NCBI GenBank assembly: GCA_017385345.1 | Contig: JAFNRY010000214.1 | Span: 1 to 8,517, forward strand | DNA from: Kiritimatiellia bacterium | GTDB taxonomy: Bacteria > Verrucomicrobiota > Kiritimatiellia > RFP12 > UBA1067 | DNA: 8,517 nucleotides | Reading direction: 5' to 3' | Part shown: piece after piece, positions 1 to 4,128 of the stretch | How positions within the stretch are numbered: the first letter of the stretch is position 1 | Layout: every line of letters starts with the position of its first letter | The notes under the pieces: generated by a model | What the model was told of the DNA's origin: nothing | Database searches by the model: none | The model's input: only the letters and a program-made list of their open reading frames with translations | Program-made: the position numbers and the translations under genes

Positions 1-488
1 ACTTCGACGGGGACCTCTTTTTCGACGATCTTCTCGACGATCTTTTCGATTGGTATTTCCTTGATTACGACCTTCTCGACCGGGATTTCCTTGATAATCA
101 CCCGTGGCGCGGCGGGCGCCGGCTGCTGTGCATCGTTCTCCGGCGGAGCGGGCATGGCCGGCTGCTCTCCGGACTGAATGCCGTTCTCGTCCCAGCCGGC
201 GCGCGTTTCGACCACCTTTGCGGTTTTGGGCAGTCTGCCGGAGGCGAGCAGAGCCTGCGCCGCCTTTTTGTTGAAGGGACCGCGCGGTGTTCCGTCGCCT
301 ATGTCTATCGAATAGCGCATATCGAGAAACGGCACGTTTTCGACCTTTTCCCAGTTTTCGCTGTCGTTGGATATCTCCTGCCCGGGTTGAATCCTGCCGA
401 GCTCCGCCCATGCGATCAATCCCTCTTTCGTCTCAGGCCCGTAAGTATCGTCCTGCGTCCGCAGATACCATGTTTTGGCGGAGTCCAT
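1..488 (-). CDS. Tandem GYF_2-like protein with Val/Glu/Lys repeat, C-terminus cut by window edge
   Basis: Function is unknown. The reading frame opens at ATG 488 and stays open to base 1, giving 162 residues with the C-terminus missing. Residues 5-53 look like a GYF_2 (DUF4339) module, with WYLRTQDDTYGP at 7-18, an LIAWAELGRI segment (24-33) and a tryptophan at 46. A second, weaker module spans about 58-93, with RGPFNKKAAQALL (69-81) and SGRLP. A Pro/Ala/Gln-rich linker (about 108-128) leads into a repeat of K-E-I-P-V/I-E-K and E-K-I-V units (131-162) that continues off the edge. No signal peptide or membrane segment is visible. It has the same layout as the gene immediately upstream and is probably a tandem-duplicate paralogue. 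It starts 4 nt after that gene's stop and uses a GGAGGG site inside that gene's end. GYF-type folds generally bind other proteins, so an adaptor role is possible but inferred. Confidence 0.85.
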   Translation of the reverse strand, partial: MDSAKTWYLRTQDDTYGPETKEGLIAWAELGRIQPGQEISNDSENWEKVENVPFLDMRYSIDIGDGTPRGPFNKKAAQALLASGRLPKTAKVVETRAGWDENGIQSGEQPAMPAPPENDAQQPAPAAPRVIIKEIPVEKVVIKEIPIEKIVEKIVEKEVPVE

Positions 489-492
489 AGCG

Positions 493-1074
493 TCACTTCC
501 CTCCCATGAACGATTCCCAGGAAGAAAGCTCGCGACGGGCGGCTTCTTCGAGCGCCGCGAGTCTTTCCAGCGGTATGTCGCCGAATATTCCGTCCTTGCG
601 CGGAACGGGCGGGAACCGGCCGTCCGGCGCGCCTTGCCGCGTCTCGGCGATGGGCGCGCGCGGCGGAGGCTCCACCTCGATTATCCGTTCGACTATTTTC
701 TCGACTTCGACCGGAACTTCCCTGACGACTTCTTTCACCACCTCGATTCGTTCCGGTTCCGGGTCGCGGTCCGGCGGCAGATCGTGGCGTCTGTAGATGT
801 TTGCCCCCTGCGGTATGGAGCCGTTGTTGAAGAGGCTTGTTACGAGCCGCCTGTTGAACGGACCGAAGAATCTTCCGGGTTCCGCTTCGACGACCCACGA
901 CATGGACAGCTCCGGGACGAGTTGCGCCGGTATCCAGTTTTCCCGGTCGTGCGAGACGAATCCGGCGGGCTCGATTCGGCCCTCTTCCGCCCATACTACA
1001 AGTTCGTCCATGCCGGTGGGGCCGTAGATCAATCCTTCGGGGCTGCGTACGTACCATTCGTCTTCGCCGCTCAT
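493..1074 (-). CDS. Tandem GYF_2-like protein with Val/Glu/Lys repeat (complete paralogue)
   Basis: This 193-residue protein has no assigned function. The N-terminal GYF_2-like module (about 6-55) shows WYVRSPEGLIYGP at 7-19, ELVVWAEEGRIEP at 24-36 and W47. The second module (about 59-97) shows SWVVEAEPGRFFGPF at 59-73 and NNGSIP at 83-88. Residues 109-135 form a Val/Glu/Lys/Arg/Pro repeat similar in composition to that of the next gene. A proline-rich stretch follows, then a C-terminal segment (about 166-193) likely to form a charged helix ending ELSSWESFMGGK. No export signal or membrane helix is seen, so it is probably cytoplasmic. Start choice: ATG 1074 has a strong AAGGAGG site 7 nt upstream and overlaps the previous gene's stop as ATGA. 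The same frame continues open upstream, but that part lies antiparallel-free within the Cys-motif gene in another frame and looks like a shadow. GYF_2 assignment is by motif recognition only. Confidence 0.88.
   Translation of the reverse strand: MSGEDEWYVRSPEGLIYGPTGMDELVVWAEEGRIEPAGFVSHDRENWIPAQLVPELSMSWVVEAEPGRFFGPFNRRLVTSLFNNGSIPQGANIYRRHDLPPDRDPEPERIEVVKEVVREVPVEVEKIVERIIEVEPPPRAPIAETRQGAPDGRFPPVPRKDGIFGDIPLERLAALEEAARRELSSWESFMGGK
499..504 (-). promoter_or_regulatory. Ribosome binding site embedded in the upstream gene's last codons
   Basis: GGAGGG on the minus strand lies 10 nt before ATG 488 and inside the final Gly-Gly-Lys codons of the preceding gene. It is the only good Shine-Dalgarno match near this start. 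It supports translation of the downstream gene from the same transcript, and it supports ATG 488 over other starts. Confidence 0.6.
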
Positions 1075-1652
1075 GTTCCTTCCTCCTTGCCGGCGGAGCC
1101 GGCTTCCGCGCCGCCGCCGGCGTCTTCTCTCTCTCCGATCTCCCCGAGAGTGGAGGCGCCTGAGAGCAGCGAAACGACCTGTTGCTGCACCGGACCTATC
1201 TCCTCGAGCCTTATGCGGGGATCGAGAATCACGAAAGTATCGCCGTTTTTCCTGTCTTCGTAGATGCGGCGCAAAGAGCCGTCTCCGAGAGGCTTTACGT
1301 CCCGCTCCACGAGAATCTTGGAACGCTCGAGCATGACGGCAAGCACGTACACGACGTTCCCGAGCGCCGGATCGTCGAGTGCCGCGAGTTTGCGGAGCAA
1401 TTCTCCCGCGTCTTCTTTTTTCACCGGTTCTTTCTTCTCTTCGCGGACCGGCGCGGAGAATACGCCGTCCCATTGCGAGTAGGGCTCCCAGTCCCTGCCG
1501 CCCGCGTTCCAGCAACTCTCGTGGCAGTCGAAGCGTTCGTAGCCTGCCCCGGTTTCCTTCAGCGCGCTTACGATGCGCGCGCCGTCTTCGAGCGCGACCC
1601 CGCACAGGCTGCAAACGCGGCCGCGCGATTTTATATTCCAATCCTGAGACAT
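1071..1652 (-). CDS. Uncharacterised protein with N-terminal four-cysteine (CxxC...CxxxC) motif
   Basis: This 193-residue protein has no known function that I can assign. Cysteines C14 and C17 (RVCSLCG) and C43 and C47 (CHESCW) form a likely zinc-ribbon or treble-clef-like site, with H44 as a further possible ligand. Tryptophan- and aromatic-rich sequence follows (W48, W55, W61). The middle part (about 80-170) looks helical, with LLRKLAALDD, VVYVLAVMLERSKIL and RRIYEDRKNGDTFVILDP. The tail after about residue 170 is Gly/Ala/Glu-rich and probably disordered. From memory it resembles uncharacterised proteins of Planctomycetota and Verrucomicrobiota with the same order of features; this could not be checked. 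It is the first gene of the minus-strand set and its stop overlaps the next gene's ATG by 4 bp. No Shine-Dalgarno sequence precedes ATG 1652, and a promoter lies almost directly against it, so the message may be nearly leaderless. Confidence 0.85.
   Translation of the reverse strand: MSQDWNIKSRGRVCSLCGVALEDGARIVSALKETGAGYERFDCHESCWNAGGRDWEPYSQWDGVFSAPVREEKKEPVKKEDAGELLRKLAALDDPALGNVVYVLAVMLERSKILVERDVKPLGDGSLRRIYEDRKNGDTFVILDPRIRLEEIGPVQQQVVSLLSGASTLGEIGEREDAGGGAEAGSAGKEEGT
1082..1088 (-). promoter_or_regulatory. Strong Shine-Dalgarno site fixing the start at 1074
   Basis: AAGGAGG on the minus strand sits 7 nt before ATG 1074. A much longer open frame covers this start, so this site is the main reason to place the true N-terminus at 1074. 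It lies within the last codons of the overlapping Cys-motif gene, as expected for coupled translation. Confidence 0.75.
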
Positions 1653-1663
1653 GGTCTGCAGTT

Positions 1664-1672
1664 ATTATACCA
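1664..1672 (-). promoter_or_regulatory. Extended -10 promoter for the Cys-motif/GYF_2 operon
   Basis: The minus strand reads TGGTATAAT, a perfect match to the extended -10 element TGnTATAAT. No good -35 box is seen at 16-18 bp, which extended -10 promoters can tolerate. The last T is 11 nt from ATG 1652. A start of transcription 6-7 nt after the hexamer would leave a leader of only about 4-6 nt, with no room for a Shine-Dalgarno site. The hexamer match is seen directly; its activity is inferred. Confidence 0.6.
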
Positions 1673-1762
1673 TTATTGCACCAGTATTGCGCTCCGGGAT
1701 GCGCCCTGAAGTTCATCGGGGTTTGTTCATTTTTTTTTCGACGCTGCCGCGCCGGTAGCAAA

Positions 1763-1798
1763 GGGAAATTGGGAATGGGGAGTAGGGAATAGGGAACA
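1763..1798 (+). repeat. G-rich heptanucleotide tandem repeat (potential G-quadruplex)
   Basis: Five GGG-starting units follow one another: GGGAAATT, GGGAATG, GGGAGTA, GGGAATA, GGGAACA. The last four are exactly 7 nt and the first is 8 nt. At least four GGG runs separated by 3-5 nt meet the usual G-quadruplex pattern on the plus strand. Similar heptamer repeats (STRR type) are known from cyanobacterial intergenic DNA, so the resemblance may reflect a simple-sequence process rather than kinship. Confidence 0.8.
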
Positions 1799-1841
1799 CG
1801 CCTCTTCGTGCGTAAGGGGAAGACCGTGGACTGTACGAACT

Positions 1842-1868
1842 TCCGGGCGTCCGTTCTGGACGCCCGGA
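1842..1868. repeat. Perfect 11-bp inverted repeat (hairpin) in intergenic DNA
   Basis: TCCGGGCGTCC (1842-1852) pairs perfectly with GGACGCCCGGA (1858-1868) across a 5-nt loop, GTTCT. The stem is GC-rich and would be very stable in RNA or as a cruciform. No T-run follows on either strand and no gene ends here, so it is unlikely to be an ordinary intrinsic terminator. It lies directly next to the palindrome array and may belong to the same element. Confidence 0.85.
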
Positions 1869-1870
1869 GA

Positions 1871-1934
1871 ATGACACCCGGATGTCATGGGGTGTGACAT
1901 CCGGGTGTCACAGGGTATGACATCCGGATGTCAT
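1871..1934. repeat. Array of three 18-bp palindromes at exact 23-bp spacing
   Basis: Three copies sit at 1871-1888 (ATGACACCCGGATGTCAT), 1894-1911 (GTGACATCCGGGTGTCAC) and 1917-1934 (ATGACATCCGGATGTCAT). The third is a perfect palindrome; the first two each carry one mismatched pair in the centre. Copy starts are exactly 23 bp apart and the 5-bp spacers are GGGGT and AGGGT. Shared core: TGACAYCCGGRTGTCA. The layout suits either cooperative binding by a dimeric DNA-binding protein (half-sites TGACA/TGTCA) or a small tandem palindromic repeat element. In RNA each copy could form a short hairpin. No protein can be named for it from sequence alone. Confidence 0.85.
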
Positions 1935-2238
1935 CATGCAACGTTCAAAAAGGATCGATCCAACGACCGGGAAGGAAACTCTGGACGCTCTTCTGCATTT
2001 GTCTGAAAGCGCACGAAGCCGTCCTGCGGCCGATGGGCCGGCCGGTTCGACGGCGACCTTGAGAGAGCTTTTGTCGATATTAACGAAAAGTTCGACATGG
2101 CGGAAAACTGGATCGAGACGGTGCGTTGTGTGGATGGGTGGCGGCGCCTTTTTTCCCCGACCGGCCTGGTTTCTTCTTCTCTGAAGCTGCGTCGCTGGAT
2201 ATTGCAATTTTCCGGAAACTGCGGCTGTGCGAAAGTGC

Positions 2239-2267
2239 TTGATTTTTCCCTGAAGAAAGAGTAAGAT
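2239..2267 (+). promoter_or_regulatory. Sigma70-like promoter for the pal-tat-ktrB operon
   Basis: TTGATT (2239-2244) is followed, after a 17-bp spacer, by TAAGAT (2262-2267). Both hexamers match four or more positions of the TTGACA/TATAAT consensus and the spacing is ideal. Transcription would begin near 2274, leaving a leader of about 54 nt before ATG 2328. It is the best plus-strand promoter candidate in the intergenic region; activity is inferred. Confidence 0.55.
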
Positions 2268-2279
2268 ACCAATCACAAG

Positions 2280-2293
2280 CCGCCGAGTGGCGG
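2280..2293 (+). other. Short hairpin in the pal leader
   Basis: CCGCC (2280-2284) pairs with GGCGG (2289-2293) around a GAGT loop. It would lie a few nucleotides from the predicted 5' end of the pal transcript and well before the ribosome binding region (2311-2320, AGGAACGAGG). It could stabilise the message, but it is short enough to arise by chance in GC-rich DNA. Confidence 0.35.
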
Positions 2294-2327
2294 AAGTGAC
2301 AGAAAAAAAGAGGAACGAGGCAGAACA

Positions 2328-2927
2328 ATGAAGTTTTCGACAGGATTTGCCGCTGCTGCGGTAGCGATGGCGATGGTTACCGGCGGATGCCGCTACAACA
2401 AGGTCGGGGGTTCCGGCGCCGACGCTCTCGACGCCGCCGACGTTGCGGAGTCCAATCCGACCGATCTTTCTTCCAGCACGGGCGACATCGCCACTATCGG
2501 CGAAGGCGCTTCGCTGCAGGGCGGGGATCTTGAATCGCTCGCGGCCAAGGGTAAGACGTTCGCCGAGCAGGGATACAAGCCGTGCGGCGATGTTTCGTTC
2601 GAGCCGGTGTATTTCGGTTTCGACGCGACCGCTATCGCGCCTGCGGAGCTGGCCAAGGTAGAGGCCGTCGCCAAGCATCTCGCGGGGAATCCCGCTCGCG
2701 TCGTGTCGATCGAAGGCAACTGCGACGAGCGCGGATCGAACGAGTACAACATGTCGCTCGGCGAAGACCGCGCGATCGTAATCGGCAACTTCCTCGCGCA
2801 GAACGGCATCGCCCGCGAGAGGATCGAGACCGTCAGCCGCGGCGAGACCAATCCTGCGGCGGAAGGTTCGGGCGAAAGCGTCTGGGCCAAGAATCGCCGC
2901 GGCGAATTCATCATCATGTCCAAGTAA
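2328..2927 (+). CDS. pal: Pal-like peptidoglycan-associated outer-membrane lipoprotein
   Basis: This 199-residue protein should anchor the outer membrane to the cell wall. Residues 1-20 form a lipoprotein signal peptide, with a hydrophobic core from about residue 7 and a lipobox VTGGC whose C21 would be lipidated; Thr at -3 instead of the usual Leu is slightly atypical. A flexible Ser/Gly/Asp-rich stretch (22-85) links to an OmpA/Pal peptidoglycan-binding domain (about 88-197). The hallmark is NCDERGSNEYNMSLGEDRA (131-149), which includes D133, R135 and R148 of the diaminopimelate-binding region. The end contains KNRRGEF. The ATG is preceded by AGGAACGAGG, with GAGG 7 nt upstream. Usually pal sits beside tolB; here no Tol gene is near and Tat genes follow instead. 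A shadow frame on the opposite strand covers the whole gene but has no recognisable domain. Confidence 0.93.
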   Translation: MKFSTGFAAAAVAMAMVTGGCRYNKVGGSGADALDAADVAESNPTDLSSSTGDIATIGEGASLQGGDLESLAAKGKTFAEQGYKPCGDVSFEPVYFGFDATAIAPAELAKVEAVAKHLAGNPARVVSIEGNCDERGSNEYNMSLGEDRAIVIGNFLAQNGIARERIETVSRGETNPAAEGSGESVWAKNRRGEFIIMSK

Positions 2928-2936
2928 GCGCAAACC

Positions 2937-3347
2937 TTGCTGGCGTTGATATTCGACAGCGTGGGCTTCGGCGAGTGGTTCGTTCTGCTCGCCGTAGTTC
3001 TTATCGTGGTGGGGCCGGAGAAACTCCCTTCCGCCGCGCGCTCGATAGGCAACTGCTACGCGAAGTTCCGCAGGGCCGCGGAAAGTTTCAAGCGCCAGAT
3101 CATGGACATGGAGACCGAGTTCGGGAAAGCCGCCGAGAATACGACAAGAGATTTCACGGAGGCGTTTTCGCCGGACGGCGACGAAGGAGCCGTGACGCCC
3201 AACGAATATGGTTTGATAGACCAGATGGTGGACGGCCAGGAGCTCGAGACGGAGGCGTCCCGGACTGCGGTTGCGCCGATAGCGGCGGAAGGGGGCGGAG
3301 AGAAAACGCCTCCGGCGCCCGTGGATTCAACAGCCAAGGCCGGATAG
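2937..3347 (+). CDS. tatB: Sec-independent translocase TatA/TatB-family subunit (TatB-like)
   Basis: This 136-residue protein is a component of the twin-arginine export machinery at the inner membrane. After a short periplasmic N-terminus (FDSVGFGEW, 6-14) comes one membrane helix (about 14-25), a Gly-Pro hinge (G26-P27, in GPEKLP) and an amphipathic helix (about 31-60, AARSIGN then KFRRAAESFKRQ). The tail from about 80 is acidic and probably disordered. Glutamate at 13 and the FDSVGFGE and GPEKLPSAAR patterns resemble TatB more than TatA, but the families are close and a single subunit can serve both roles. The frame is the same as pal and opens only after its stop, so the first possible start is TTG 2937, with TTG 2946 and GTG 2961 as alternatives. 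No ATG is available and no clear Shine-Dalgarno site is seen. The gene lies 9 nt after pal and 1 nt before tatC. Confidence 0.87.
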   Translation: MLALIFDSVGFGEWFVLLAVVLIVVGPEKLPSAARSIGNCYAKFRRAAESFKRQIMDMETEFGKAAENTTRDFTEAFSPDGDEGAVTPNEYGLIDQMVDGQELETEASRTAVAPIAAEGGGEKTPPAPVDSTAKAG

Positions 3348-3348
3348 A

Positions 3349-4128
3349 ATGGCTCTGATCAAAGATCCCGATAGGCGAGACGACCCTCCCCGGCCGCTGC
3401 TCGAGCACTTGATGGCGCTCAGGGACATGCTCGTGTTCGGAGCGGTGGCCTGGGTGTTGTGCGTCATAGTCTGCGGATGTTTTTCGCGTTGCATTTTCGC
3501 ATGGCTGCAAAGTCCGATGGACGCGCTCGCCGTGCGGGAGACGGGGCAGGCGCTCGCGGCGAGGGGGCCTGTGGACGGCGTCTCGGTCGGACTCCAAATC
3601 GCGTTCTGGGGCGGCACCGCGCTCAGTTTCCCGTTTCTCGCGTTTGCGGTCTTGAGGTTTGTGTTTCCGGCGCTGACGCGGCGCGAGAAGGCCACGCTTC
3701 TCGTCATACTCGTGGTAGGAACGGCGTTTTTCATATCCGGCGTGTGGCTCGCCTACCGCGAGACCCTCCCCGCCATGCTTTCGGTGTTCAAGAAGATCAA
3801 TGTATGGATAGGCATGACGAGCGATGTGTATTTCGCGTCTGATTACATGCCAGTCATTCTCAAGACGCTGTTTGCATTCGGACTCGTGTTTCAGCTGCCG
3901 TTGATTCTTTTCACGCTTGGATGGTTCGGAATATTGACAAGCGAGGCGATGCGGGCCAAGAGGCGTATCGCGATAGTGCTGGCTTTCGTTCTGGCGATGG
4001 TCCTCACGCCGCCCGATCCGATGAGCCAGATAGTGATGGCGATTCCGCTGTGTCTTCTTTACGAACTCGCCGTATGGGCGGTATGGTTCAAGGAGACGGC
4101 GGGTTTTAGACGCAAAAAGGCCCGATGA
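3349..4128 (+). CDS. tatC: Twin-arginine translocase subunit TatC
   Basis: This 259-residue polytopic inner-membrane protein recognises twin-arginine signal peptides and works with the TatA/B subunit encoded just upstream. The cytoplasmic N-terminus contains LLEHLMALRDML (17-28), the conserved TatC entry motif including E19. E113 in FPALTRREK (106-114) corresponds to the second signal-binding glutamate (E103 of E. coli). About six membrane helices are predicted: near 28-50, 80-105, 115-136, 168-190, 207-222 and 230-250. The final TPPDPMSQIVMAIPLCLLYE is typical. In the fourth helix the usual FELP-type motif reads FQLP, with Q182 replacing the common glutamate. The length is normal for the family. 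ATG 3349 follows the previous stop by one base, and AAGG about 9 nt upstream may serve as ribosome site. Its stop overlaps the next gene by 4 bp. Confidence 0.96.
   Translation: MALIKDPDRRDDPPRPLLEHLMALRDMLVFGAVAWVLCVIVCGCFSRCIFAWLQSPMDALAVRETGQALAARGPVDGVSVGLQIAFWGGTALSFPFLAFAVLRFVFPALTRREKATLLVILVVGTAFFISGVWLAYRETLPAMLSVFKKINVWIGMTSDVYFASDYMPVILKTLFAFGLVFQLPLILFTLGWFGILTSEAMRAKRRIAIVLAFVLAMVLTPPDPMSQIVMAIPLCLLYELAVWAVWFKETAGFRRKKAR

Larger units (their letters stand above)
1653..2327. other. Divergent intergenic region without a convincing gene
   Basis: These 675 bp separate the left-facing operon from the right-facing pal operon. Contents in order: the extended -10 promoter (1664-1672); a run of nine T (1730-1738); a G-rich heptamer repeat (1763-1798); a perfect hairpin (1842-1868); three evenly spaced palindromes (1871-1934); about 300 bp with nothing recognisable (1935-2238); then the pal promoter and leader (2239-2327). 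Several short open frames cross it, but none has a start site with a ribosome binding site or a recognisable product. Confidence 0.8.

Noticed and set aside
1700..1738. Possible intrinsic terminator ending in nine T
   Set aside because: Only a weak, interrupted stem precedes the T-run and no plus-strand gene ends upstream of it.
1075..1761. Upstream extension of the 493-1074 gene to a 422-codon frame
   Set aside because: The extra part is Arg-rich shadow of the Cys-motif gene; a strong AAGGAGG site and ATGA overlap place the start at 1074.
1871..1934. CRISPR array
   Set aside because: Spacers are only 5 bp and nearly identical, far too short for CRISPR, and no cas gene is present.
1936..2184. 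82-codon plus-strand frame starting inside the palindrome flank
   Set aside because: No ribosome site, no domain, low-complexity end, and mutually exclusive frames of similar length overlap it.
2097..2264. 55-codon plus-strand frame (MAENWIETVRC...) in the intergenic region
   Set aside because: No Shine-Dalgarno site, no recognisable product, and it overlaps the best promoter for pal. Kept only as a point to check.
1908..2933. 341-codon open frame on the minus strand opposite pal
   Set aside because: It is antisense to a clear Pal gene with full family motifs, has no recognisable domain of its own, and is rich in Arg as expected for a shadow in GC-rich DNA.
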